This document shows, in pieces, positions 7,898-15,995 of a DNA stretch of 27,638 nt. The notes under the pieces were generated by a model. The model was given only the letters and a program-made list of their open reading frames with translations. It had not been told where the DNA came from and ran no database searches. Origin of the DNA: Galbitalea sp036271795. GTDB lineage: Bacteria; Actinomycetota; Actinomycetes; Actinomycetales; Microbacteriaceae. Made by a program: the position numbers and the translations under genes. The DNA lies in NCBI GenBank assembly GCA_036271795.1, contig DATAZY010000036.1, forward strand, positions 1 to 27,638, given 5' to 3'. Position 1 is the stretch's first letter; every line of letters starts with the position of its first letter.

Positions 7898-8677
7898 TCA
7901 GAGCTGAGGAAACGCCTTCTTGGCGACGACACCGACGACTGCGGTAAGCGCAGCATCGACCCCACCGCCAACAACCCCACCGACGAATGGAATCACCTTG
8001 GCGATGGCGATCACAGCCCGCTTCGTCCCATATTTGGCGAGCAGCGTTATACCCACGCGAGCGTTTATCTGTCGAATTACGCTCAGGGGGAGCTTATTCA
8101 GTGCTGCCTGGGACAGCTTGATGCCGACTTGCACGCCAATCGCGGAGAGCGACGCTTGAACATCCGAACCGACGGCGACGAGAGGGATCATTAGCTGCGT
8201 GTGTGGATCGTTGAGGTCGTAGCCGCGTAGGTACGCAATCGCCCCTGCGAGCCGAACGTTGATCACCAACGCGCCAGCGAGGTTCGCCGGAATCGTGAGC
8301 GGCAGAGTTACGAATCCACCCAGTCCTGTTAGAAACCCAGCAGAACCAGCGGCTACCACCGACTCCGTAATGAGACGCTTGATCACTTTCTCAACATCCG
8401 TCGAAGCCGTGCGCGCGCGGTTTCCGATGTGTGACCCGTCGTAGCGATCTTTCTGCACTGAGCGCAGACGCGACTCTGCCCAGTCCATTGAGCCGGTGAT
8501 CGGACCGACGCCGTCACGCACGACTCTATTCATGACGTTCGTCAGCGCGATCGCAGCGCGTTTCAACTTCGAGTCGTCTAGCTTTCCATCCGCTCCCTCG
8601 AGTTCATCCAGTTCAGGATCCTCGCCGACAATCTCCTCGGGCTCTTCCGGCAGTTGCTTCGCTTCAACATCGCTCAT
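7898..8677 (-). CDS. EcsC family protein
   Basis: A 259-residue protein. An acidic N-terminal arm (residues 1-38, rich in Glu and Asp) is followed by an EcsC-like domain: charged helices, then GFLTGLGGFVTLPLTIPANLAGALVI, ARAIAYLRGY-type and VGSDVQ segments, and a Gly-rich hydrophobic end (IPFVGGVVGGGVDAALTAVV). EcsC proteins are named from the Bacillus ecs locus; their biochemical role is not established and membrane association is likely. The ATG at 8677 is preferred because the acidic arm starts there and a GATAAT -10-like element ends 7 nt upstream; an ATG at 8707 in the same frame would add ten residues. It is last in the minus-strand run and ends 37 nt from the glycosidase stop. A role in defence is not supported by sequence alone. 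Confidence 0.7.
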   Translation of the reverse strand: MSDVEAKQLPEEPEEIVGEDPELDELEGADGKLDDSKLKRAAIALTNVMNRVVRDGVGPITGSMDWAESRLRSVQKDRYDGSHIGNRARTASTDVEKVIKRLITESVVAAGSAGFLTGLGGFVTLPLTIPANLAGALVINVRLAGAIAYLRGYDLNDPHTQLMIPLVAVGSDVQASLSAIGVQVGIKLSQAALNKLPLSVIRQINARVGITLLAKYGTKRAVIAIAKVIPFVGGVVGGGVDAALTAVVGVVAKKAFPQL

Positions 8678-8683
8678 GGCGCA

Positions 8684-8689
8684 ATTATC
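8684..8689 (-). promoter_or_regulatory. Possible -10 element for the EcsC-like gene
   Basis: Read on the minus strand this is GATAAT, ending 7 nt before the ATG at 8677, a distance that would give a leaderless message. No -35 consensus is seen about 17 nt further upstream. It lies inside the frame of the alternative upstream start at 8707, so at most one of the two readings is right. Confidence 0.3.
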
Positions 8690-8829
8690 ACAGTTGACGT
8701 CCGACATCGCGGCAATGTCCTTCGAACTCTTTCGACGAGGGCTCGTCGCCACGTATTCGGCCAAGAATCGACTGGGCCACTTAGTGCTATCAATACGCTT
8801 CTGACAAGACAGTTCCAGTTCGTGTGGGC

Positions 8830-10239
8830 CTAGTTGTCGAGTCCGGCTGTCGCGGCTGGCAGTTCCGCGAACTTGTCTGTCATGGTCGGATTCCCTCGCG
8901 TCAGCTTCTTGATCGTCACGTCTTGGGCTTTGTCATTGGCGAGGCGCAGGTTGCGTGCGGAACCAAGCAGACCCTCTTTGACCTTCTGCAGTCGCGCAAT
9001 GGACTTGTCGATCTCATCGACCGCGGTCTCCAGTTGTCGAGTCGCAAGATCGAAGTTCCGCGCGAATCCTGTCTGAAACGCCTGCAACTCTGTCTCGAAA
9101 TTAGTAACGTCGACGTTCTGAGCCTTCACCAAGGCGAGTTCAGTTTTGTATTGCATTACATTCTGGTTGGCGTTCCGCAGCAACGTGATTATCGGGATGA
9201 AGAACTGAGGACGAACGACGTACATCCTCGAGAACTTGTGCGACATGTCGACGATTCCTCCATTGAACAACTCGCTGTCAGGTTCGAGAAGCGACACCAG
9301 CACGGCGTAGTCACAGCCCTTCTCGGTGCGATCCTTATCGAGCTCTTTGAGGAAGTCCTCGTTCTTGTGCTTGCTCGCGGTGGTGTCGTTCTCGTTCTTC
9401 ATCTCGAACATGATTGACACAGCCTCAACGCCATCAGCATCGCTATCCCGGAAAATGTAGTCGCCTTTGCTGCCGGAACGCGCGTCGTTGTCTTTCTCGA
9501 AATACGCCGTCGGGAACGCAGCCGCGCGGAACTGGTTGAACTGCACCTCGCAGTGCTGCTCGAGCGTTTCGCCGACCATCTTCGTCGATAACTTTGCCTT
9601 GAGATCGCGTAGTCGTTCGATCTGCTCGTCGCGATCCTTGATCTGGATCTCGTACTTGTCTTTGAGATTCGTCTCGGCGAGTTGCTTCTCAAGTTCGACG
9701 CGATCGAGTCCGTTCTTAAACTCGTCGCGTTCCTTCTCGACCTTCCCGACGGCTTCGGTGATGGCAAGCTTCTGCTCGATGGCCACGGCGCCGAGTTTCG
9801 CCTTGAGATCCTGTAGCTCGGCATCCTTCGAGGTGACGGCTTTCTGTAGCTCGATCGTGAGGGTCGCATCAGCCAACGCGATGGCTGCGTCCTTGTCTTG
9901 TTTTGCCTGTTTCAATTCGATGGCGAGCGCGTCCCGCTCTTTCTCAACTCTGCCGAGCGCCTCGGTGATCGCTAGCTTCTGAGCTGTCACACCGGCGTCG
10001 AGCTTGGCCTTCAGTTCCTGGATCTCCGCATCCTTGGTTGCACTTGTTCGTTGCGCCTCATTGGCGATCTTTGATTCGGCAAGCTCGACCGCGTTGCGCT
10101 TGTCCTGCTCTGCAAGTTCCAGCCTCTGGTGAAGGGCGAGTTCGAACTCGCTATCGCGAACCTGTTTGGCAATGTCGGCGTATCCGGCCTCGTCAATCGT
10201 GAACTTCTCGCCGCAGTGTGGGCAGGTTACTTCATGCAT
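8830..10239 (-). CDS. DUF2130 protein with zinc finger, coiled coil and PD-(D/E)XK-like nuclease signature
   Basis: A 469-residue protein. Residues 1-15 hold a CPHC zinc-ribbon knuckle (VTCPHCGEKFTI), common at the start of DUF2130 proteins. Residues 25-220 are a Lys/Glu/Ala-rich coiled coil. Residues about 220-430 form the DUF2130 domain, with GSKGDYIFRD (D260) and IMFEMKNE (E279, K281), which reads as the D...ExK pair of a PD-(D/E)XK nuclease fold. The nuclease assignment is inference from this motif. The coiled coil has a near-exact internal duplication: residues 69-109 and 138-178 match closely with a 69-residue period. The start is fixed by AGAGGAGGG 7 nt before the ATG at 10239. It follows the 237-aa gene by 66 nt on the same strand, so cotranscription with that operon is possible. 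Confidence 0.75.
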   Translation of the reverse strand: MHEVTCPHCGEKFTIDEAGYADIAKQVRDSEFELALHQRLELAEQDKRNAVELAESKIANEAQRTSATKDAEIQELKAKLDAGVTAQKLAITEALGRVEKERDALAIELKQAKQDKDAAIALADATLTIELQKAVTSKDAELQDLKAKLGAVAIEQKLAITEAVGKVEKERDEFKNGLDRVELEKQLAETNLKDKYEIQIKDRDEQIERLRDLKAKLSTKMVGETLEQHCEVQFNQFRAAAFPTAYFEKDNDARSGSKGDYIFRDSDADGVEAVSIMFEMKNENDTTASKHKNEDFLKELDKDRTEKGCDYAVLVSLLEPDSELFNGGIVDMSHKFSRMYVVRPQFFIPIITLLRNANQNVMQYKTELALVKAQNVDVTNFETELQAFQTGFARNFDLATRQLETAVDEIDKSIARLQKVKEGLLGSARNLRLANDKAQDVTIKKLTRGNPTMTDKFAELPAATAGLDN

Positions 10240-10305
10240 GATGCGACCCTCCTCTGAACCAGTGCTCAGGCTACCCACCGAGTCCGGCGCCTGTTGCCCG
10301 ACGCG

Positions 10306-11019
10306 CTAAAGAACCGAGCCCAGAGCGGTTGCGATAGTCGCACTCAAGTTGCGGCCCGAAGCTCGGTAGACGGATCGAAGATCCTGCCGTGCGCGCGGCA
10401 GATATAGCCGCCCCTCTTCAGAAATCACCCCAATGGCGTCGTCGTCTCGCAGCACAACCCAGAAGTGCGCTCGGCTATCGTCCCAGTCCGCATATGTTGT
10501 CGTCGCCAGCAGATCCCTCCGTGCGTCAGCAAACCGGTCGAAGTGGGCGTCGTCCGCTCCCGAAATGAATTCGTTGAGCGATTCGTTCCGGACATCCCAC
10601 CTGCGGCGGTCGTTGACCATTGTCGTCATCAGTGCAGAAACTACGCGAAAAGCGATCGACCGTTCGGTTGTCGCTGGTGTCTTCGCCGACGGATTCCAGC
10701 TTGCAACTCGCTCAATCCGCTTCACAAATTCATGAGGATCGGCAGCCGCGATGACATCTGACCAGGTCCCGATCCATTCCGTGTTCGGTTCAACGTATTG
10801 GGCAAGTTGCACCTGCACGCTCCCCGACCGATTCAGCATTGCTCGCGTTGAGGCGAAATCCTCTCCCGACCTCGGCCGCACGATGAGTACGTCGTACATA
10901 CCGTCACCTGGATGCGCCTCACGAAGTATGAACTCGGGATGGCGCCGGACAAGTTCGGAAGCTAGCCACCACGATTGGGCGAGCACGAACCGCTCGGCCG
11001 ACTCTCGTGGCTCGCTCAA
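10306..11019 (-). CDS. Unrecognised protein coupled to the NERD-helicase (237 aa)
   Basis: A 237-residue soluble protein that I do not recognise. The N-terminal half (residues 10-55) has the pattern 'WWLASELVRRHPEF...GDGMYDVLIV', an alpha/beta start, then 'VQVQLAQYV', an acidic middle, and a C-terminal third with WVVLRDDDAIGVISEEGRLYLPR. No cysteine cluster, Walker motif or membrane helix is seen. The likely start is TTG at 11019, overlapping the TGA of the NERD-helicase gene by 4 nt, which argues for tight coupling and a shared function; the next ATG (residue 41) would remove a conserved-looking part. It may be the dedicated partner of the upstream helicase, for instance a specificity or inhibitory subunit, but nothing in the sequence proves this. 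Confidence 0.6.
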   Translation of the reverse strand: MSEPRESAERFVLAQSWWLASELVRRHPEFILREAHPGDGMYDVLIVRPRSGEDFASTRAMLNRSGSVQVQLAQYVEPNTEWIGTWSDVIAAADPHEFVKRIERVASWNPSAKTPATTERSIAFRVVSALMTTMVNDRRRWDVRNESLNEFISGADDAHFDRFADARRDLLATTTYADWDDSRAHFWVVLRDDDAIGVISEEGRLYLPRARQDLRSVYRASGRNLSATIATALGSVL

Positions 11020-12683
11020 TGGGTGCTGCTCTTTCGGAGAACGATGAGCCTGTCCGTCGCACGCGTCATCCCGACAAAGAATAACGACTCAAGATGCGGA
11101 TTCGAATCGTCGATGTCCGTCAGGATGACTGCGGGCGCCTCCATGCCCTTGAACTCGTGAATGGTGCCCCAGCGGATCAGATTCGGGTCCGTGATGTCGT
11201 GGCCGAGGCAATTTTTGAGCGCGGGATCTGTGGTCAACGACGCTGCCGACGCGCGGATCGGACTGAGGATGATGAGATCGCGAACTGTAAACGGCTCAGA
11301 CAGGATCTGCTCCACTGCGAATCCGAGAAGCTCTTCCTGGCGCTCGGGACTGTCATATTCGACGTTGTGCACGGACACCTGCTCATCGTCTACGCGCCGG
11401 AATTCGCTGTAAATGCCGGACTTGCCGCTCATTAGCTCGAAGAAATCGCCGAGTTCCGGAGTGTTGCGGGTATTTACGGAGAGCTTCAACTGAACCGGAT
11501 GATCGAGGCGATCAAGGAAGAGGTTCTTTGCCTCCGATGCGGTCACGTTGGGTTGGTAGAGATTCTGAGAATCGAAGTCGCCCGCGATCACGGATCGGCC
11601 GTCGCGGAGCCCGCCGACCAGCAGTGAATCGAGCACATCCAGGTAGTCCGAATTGGCGAGATCCTGGGCTTCGTCGACGACGAGCATGTCGTAGCGCGGG
11701 ACGGCCTCGGCGACGGCAACAAAGGCCTTCTCCGGTAGAGCATCATAAAACGCCTTGTCGGCACCCCGGGGGATCTTTAGCCCGGCCAGCTTCGCCATCA
11801 GCGCATGGATGCGATAGACGTCAGCATCATCGCAGCGGAGTTGGATCTCGGCTTCGATCAGCCGGTTGTACACCACGAACAGCACACGATCCCCGAGTGC
11901 AGACGCGCGGTGAGCTGCCTCGACTGCAAGGACGGTCTTACCCGAACCGGGAGGTCCCTCCACAATCAACCGAGGAGACCCAGCCAGCATCCTCAAAACG
12001 TTGACTTGCTCAGCCGTGTGCTTGATGAGGTCGCTCTCACGTCGGCGCGACGCCTCCGAAGGGGTGAGTTGTGCAGTAAATGGCGGTTCGATCAATTGGA
12101 GGATCCGGTTGACCTGAGTCTCGGTGGGTGCACCTTCAGCCCATCGGTAACCCTTCACTGTTGCCGCAAGCTGATCGCTGGCCTTGCCCAATACTCGAGC
12201 GATCACCGTGCCGACATTCCCCGAATTCAGGTCAGAGGCATCGAGCAGCGACCACTCCTGCACTCCAATCGACTGTGGCACCTTCTCCTTGGAAATTGAG
12301 GTCAGCCATACTGCGTACCAAATCGGGAAACCAAAAACGTTAGCGCCGTGACTGTCGAGAAAGTGTTGGATGCTGTGCATCGCGCCGCTAGCCTGGTCGA
12401 ATGGGCTCTTGGCGGTCCATTCATGGTTGCCCAGTTTCCATCTCCCGGCACCATCGGCCTCGACGCGTTCATGCGACTTAACCTCGATCACGAGAAGCCC
12501 GATGCCTGGAGCGATGACGACGAAGTCAGCCTCGCCTTCGACCTGGAACAGGTGCTTCGCGATGTTTAGAGAATGGAAGGCGACCCAATCGCCCGTGCCG
12601 GGAGCGTCCCGCAATTTCTCGAAGAGCGCCTTCTCGCCCGGCGGCGCGCTGTCGTCACACAGGTACGGGATCATGCGGGTCAT
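11016..12683 (-). CDS. NERD-domain nuclease fused to UvrD-like SF1 helicase
   Basis: A 555-residue protein. The N-terminal 200 residues form a NERD-type nuclease domain: EADFVVIAPGIGLLVIEVKS carries the D...ExK pair (E67, K69), as in PD-(D/E)XK enzymes. The rest is a superfamily 1 helicase: Walker A GPPGSGKT (K249), a VVDEAQDL motif II (D337), a TRNTPEL-type motif IV region, TIHEFKGMEAPAVIL, and a C-terminal FFVGMTRATDRL motif VI. All motifs look intact, so ATP-driven DNA translocation coupled to cleavage is plausible. NERD-helicase fusions occur in several anti-phage contexts, but I cannot match this one to a named system. The ATG at 12683 is used; another at 12674 is possible and neither has a strong Shine-Dalgarno. 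It overlaps the 237-aa gene by 4 nt and starts 171 nt after the SNF2-like gene ends. Confidence 0.8.
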   Translation of the reverse strand: MTRMIPYLCDDSAPPGEKALFEKLRDAPGTGDWVAFHSLNIAKHLFQVEGEADFVVIAPGIGLLVIEVKSHERVEADGAGRWKLGNHEWTAKSPFDQASGAMHSIQHFLDSHGANVFGFPIWYAVWLTSISKEKVPQSIGVQEWSLLDASDLNSGNVGTVIARVLGKASDQLAATVKGYRWAEGAPTETQVNRILQLIEPPFTAQLTPSEASRRRESDLIKHTAEQVNVLRMLAGSPRLIVEGPPGSGKTVLAVEAAHRASALGDRVLFVVYNRLIEAEIQLRCDDADVYRIHALMAKLAGLKIPRGADKAFYDALPEKAFVAVAEAVPRYDMLVVDEAQDLANSDYLDVLDSLLVGGLRDGRSVIAGDFDSQNLYQPNVTASEAKNLFLDRLDHPVQLKLSVNTRNTPELGDFFELMSGKSGIYSEFRRVDDEQVSVHNVEYDSPERQEELLGFAVEQILSEPFTVRDLIILSPIRASAASLTTDPALKNCLGHDITDPNLIRWGTIHEFKGMEAPAVILTDIDDSNPHLESLFFVGMTRATDRLIVLRKSSTH

Positions 12684-12805
12684 GGGATGAGAGTACCTGC
12701 GTGGGCGCGGCTCATGTCCGTGGCGCGGGGCCGATACCTGCGGAGTTGCTGGCGGCCGCGAGAGCAGGGCTCTAGCCCTATGTGTCATCCACGTATGGAT
12801 GGCGG

Positions 12806-12831
12806 CACTCGAGGTACTCGATCACTCGAGG
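12806..12831. repeat. Paired CACTCGAGG direct repeat upstream of the NERD-helicase gene
   Basis: CACTCGAGG occurs at 12806-12814 and again at 12823-12831, a 17-bp period. Each copy contains the palindrome CTCGAG. The pair lies in the 171-nt gap between the SNF2-like and NERD-helicase genes, about 125-150 nt upstream of the latter's ATG, where a regulator could bind. The function is unknown and chance similarity is possible in GC-rich DNA. Confidence 0.35.
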
Positions 12832-12854
12832 ACGGAACTTTTCCTAAGGGCGCA

Positions 12855-15800
12855 TCAGGAGGCGGCAGCTCGCTGACCCCTCGGCGGGCGGAGGTCGATT
12901 GTCGGCAGTTCCGAAACATCCCCGCCACGGGCGCGCAAAAGAGCGAGCATGTCTTCCTGTCGCGGCTGGCCAAGTGTGAGTCGGTACAGCGCAAGCGCGT
13001 CGCGGAGTCGGTCGTACTTCGGGATGTCGCGGCTCAGTGGATACCTTGCGACTACCCGTTCGATTTTCGCTTCGCCCGGATACACCCACCACGGCGAGAA
13101 TTCCCCCATGCCGTTGTCGACCTTGCTGGCCGCTTCGAAGGCGACGGCCCATGGCGACGGATTGGGCGATCCGAGTACATCGTTCCAATGAGCGGCAGCG
13201 ACGTTCTTCCGAACGGCGTGCCCCGCGAAACGGTTAACGCGACCCTCTCGCTGCTCAAAGTCGACGGGATTGCCCGGCAGGTTCCAGTGCGTCACCGAGT
13301 GGCACCACCAATGGAAGTCGATTCCCTCTTGTCCTACGCTTGTTGACGCGAGCACGAACGGCGCGAAGGGGCTGTTGAAGGCGGCACGTACCTCGCTCTG
13401 GCGGGCGCCAGCAGCATCGCTCGCATCACTTTCGGATCGTCCGCCGTATCGAAGCGCGAATCGGGCATTGAACCGGATCTCGCGGCGTTCAGGAGTTGCC
13501 TCGCGCGCGGAGTAACGTACGGCCCGCAGGCTCAGTGCCCCCGCCGCGGTCCGAGCCATATCAGACAGTTTGACATCGTCGACGTCAACGACCCCGAGAT
13601 CGCTTCGAAGCTGGAACAGATACTCATCGAGCACGGCTTGCAGGTTGCCGTCCGCGCAATAGTCCAGAACGCTGCGCCAGTACGTTGGGTCGTCGCCGAA
13701 CAATCCGACGATAAGCGCGATCGTTTCCTTGCGATTGAACAGGCTCCGAAGTCCCGCAGCGAGTGTCCAGGCTGCCTGCCAAAGCCCTGCGTCGGAGACA
13801 CTTGGCCCCGCTATCGACTTCAGCGCGCGGTACGAAATGTTGCCAGGCGAGTGGATCGCGAGTGAGGCCAGATCGGGGTGGGCTGTGGCGGCGGCGACGT
13901 CAGACATCCTCTCCATCGCGAGCCGTACGTGCTCGACAAGACGTGTCGAGGTGGTGGTGGCCTCATCGTCCTCGGAGTCATCAGTCTGCCGGATATCAAT
14001 CAACCATTGCGGCTGCCTGGCTTCCAGTTCCTCGGGGAGCGCGCCCGGCGAAGAAAAGAATGCCTCCCAAGCAGCGTTCGAGCTAGTCGATGGTGAAGGC
14101 AGTAGTGCCCGAACCGCTGCAGTCGCGTCGTCAGCGCTCAGCAAGCGACCTGCACTCCGCACCGCTCGCAGCGGATCTCCAGCGATCGCGAGCGTCGGGT
14201 GCGGCCAAAACAACGCGAGGGTAGACATATCGGCGGCTCGTCCGTCAGGGCCGATTGCATACGTGAGGCGAGCCGCGACTGCCTTACGCGCGATCGCGGT
14301 GTTTTCGAGCAGGAGTTGGCCCGAGGCCGCTCCTAAGCGATCTGCTTCGTAGCTCAGTAACGACGCGACGGACGTTGGCACACCACTCCAGGCCGAGAAG
14401 ACTACGCGTTTTGAAATACGGCTTGCGGTAAGCGGCTCATAGATGCGCCCGGGCTTCAGGTACGGCATCGAAGGAGGGAGCCAAAGCATCTTCCACCACC
14501 CGGCTCCCACGGTCTCCGCATTCAGTGCTCGCAGGTAGCCGTTCCCAAGATCGATCGCGGCGAACCCTTCAATGTCGTCGCGGCTCAAGCCGCGAGTGCG
14601 TAGCAGCGCGGATCGTGCGGCTTCTTTCGCCGAGGAGTCCAGTGCGTCATGGAGCTTTGTCGCAGTTTTGTAGCCCTCCATGAAGCTGGCGAAGTACGGG
14701 ATCGACTTCCAATATTCGATGTCGACCGATGCCGAGACCTCGCGGCCGAGCGCGCGCAGGCTAGACCAGTCGCGCAAGTCGTCGGCCGTCGGCACTCCCC
14801 CATTCAGTTCACGAACGCTCAACAGATCGTTCTGGTCCGCGAGCTGCGGACGCTCGGATCTAGACATGAGCGGGAGAAGGCGCTCGCGCACGCGGTGCGC
14901 CGCGTCGGATGCGTCCTCGCCTGAAACGAGAGCTCGGCGGAAGTCTTCGAGCGCGCTGCGAACTTCAGTGGTCGCGTTCGATTCTTTCGCAAGGAAGTGC
15001 ACCGTCGCGAGAAAGTCGCGGTAGTGATCATCCTCCGCATCACCACCATCAGTGAACGGCTTGTACGGGGTAGCAGACAGCAACAACACCTTGGCGTCCG
15101 GATAGTTGAAGAGGCTATGCGCGAGGTCGCCGGCGCTGCCGGGTTCGGCGTCGGCAAGGAGCTGACGAAAACGCTGAAACTCATCGAGAATGATGAGGTC
15201 GGGTTCGAGCGTCTCCACGCCGGCCTTCGACAGATCGTGACGAAGTCGGGCCATTAGGTCAGCAGCCCGCTCCTTGAGATCGGGGTTGAGCTTCGAGCGG
15301 TTCCGACCATCTTCACGGAGGACGAGAAAGTCGTCGAGCGCACGACCTGCCTCGATAACTGCACGAAACGCGTTCACAATGCGCGGGTCGGGAGCACCGC
15401 GCAACTCCGCATGCAAGGGTTTTACATAGCGTTCATCGAACCGCTTGGCCGAACTCACGGTCCCCTGGAACAGCATCCGAGTCACGCGACGGTCTGAGGT
15501 GGTGCGGTTTACCAGCTGATCGAGAATGATCGTGATCATGGCCCGCTCCTCCGCGGACCCCTGCCGAAAACCGCCCTCACTGAACGAGGTGCCCGGCGTG
15601 AATGAGACCAGGTTGACTTTCTTGCCTATGCCACCACCAGCCTCGGACAAACGCGAACTTTCGCGCGCGAGCATCGTCAGCCTCGTTGCCATACCGATGT
15701 GTGGGTTGTCGGTGACGTTCAGACGTTTCAGATTCTGCCCGGCGAGGTCAACGTTGCTGCAGATGTACACAACGTCGATGCGCTTCACGTCGTCGACTGT

Positions 15801-15995
15801 CTCGAGGTGCTCGATCGCTCTAGCAATCACGCCTCTAGCGATGACGCTCTTTCCGAGCCCCGTTTCATCCGCGATCAGAAACCGTCCCGATGCGCCCGGG
15901 TGATTGCCATAGAAGCGATCGATCACATGATCAACTGCGTCACGTTGGAACTCCTTGAGTCCTGCCATCACTTCATCGACGTTGACCTGGCTCAT
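12855..15995 (-). CDS. SNF2-like DEAD/DEAH-type helicase of the DUF6361-PLD operon
   Basis: A 1046-residue superfamily 2 helicase. The N terminus has LKEFQRDAV (Q-motif-like), then the Walker A ADETGLGKS (K49), typical of SNF2 translocases. Motif II is ILDEFQRF (D271, E272), an unusual DEFQ in place of DEAH. Motif III is LLLSATPYKP. The C-terminal RecA lobe has TSVGQEGIDFHWW and the arginine-finger motif QREGRVNRF near residue 915. An insertion of several hundred residues lies between the two lobes. No nuclease or methylase motif was seen. Such translocases move along double-stranded DNA and usually power a partner nuclease; here the PLD protein is the likely partner. The start at 15995 has AGAGGAGAG about 6 nt upstream and overlaps the PLD stop (ATGA). 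It could be the counterpart of DISARM DrmD, also a SNF2-type protein, but that is unproven. Confidence 0.85.
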   Translation of the reverse strand: MSQVNVDEVMAGLKEFQRDAVDHVIDRFYGNHPGASGRFLIADETGLGKSVIARGVIARAIEHLETVDDVKRIDVVYICSNVDLAGQNLKRLNVTDNPHIGMATRLTMLARESSRLSEAGGGIGKKVNLVSFTPGTSFSEGGFRQGSAEERAMITIILDQLVNRTTSDRRVTRMLFQGTVSSAKRFDERYVKPLHAELRGAPDPRIVNAFRAVIEAGRALDDFLVLREDGRNRSKLNPDLKERAADLMARLRHDLSKAGVETLEPDLIILDEFQRFRQLLADAEPGSAGDLAHSLFNYPDAKVLLLSATPYKPFTDGGDAEDDHYRDFLATVHFLAKESNATTEVRSALEDFRRALVSGEDASDAAHRVRERLLPLMSRSERPQLADQNDLLSVRELNGGVPTADDLRDWSSLRALGREVSASVDIEYWKSIPYFASFMEGYKTATKLHDALDSSAKEAARSALLRTRGLSRDDIEGFAAIDLGNGYLRALNAETVGAGWWKMLWLPPSMPYLKPGRIYEPLTASRISKRVVFSAWSGVPTSVASLLSYEADRLGAASGQLLLENTAIARKAVAARLTYAIGPDGRAADMSTLALFWPHPTLAIAGDPLRAVRSAGRLLSADDATAAVRALLPSPSTSSNAAWEAFFSSPGALPEELEARQPQWLIDIRQTDDSEDDEATTTSTRLVEHVRLAMERMSDVAAATAHPDLASLAIHSPGNISYRALKSIAGPSVSDAGLWQAAWTLAAGLRSLFNRKETIALIVGLFGDDPTYWRSVLDYCADGNLQAVLDEYLFQLRSDLGVVDVDDVKLSDMARTAAGALSLRAVRYSAREATPERREIRFNARFALRYGGRSESDASDAAGARQSEVRAAFNSPFAPFVLASTSVGQEGIDFHWWCHSVTHWNLPGNPVDFEQREGRVNRFAGHAVRKNVAAAHWNDVLGSPNPSPWAVAFEAASKVDNGMGEFSPWWVYPGEAKIERVVARYPLSRDIPKYDRLRDALALYRLTLGQPRQEDMLALLRARGGDVSELPTIDLRPPRGQRAAAS

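Noticed and set aside
7898..8677. EcsC-like gene as a member of the defence system
   Set aside because: It lies at the end of the run, is separated from the DUF2130 gene by about 150 nt with its own possible promoter, and EcsC proteins have no established defence role.
12855..15995. Naming the SNF2-like helicase drmD
   Set aside because: Its operon partners (DUF6361 and PLD) are not those of class 1 DISARM, and the resemblance rests on the SNF2 type only. A tree is needed before the name is justified.
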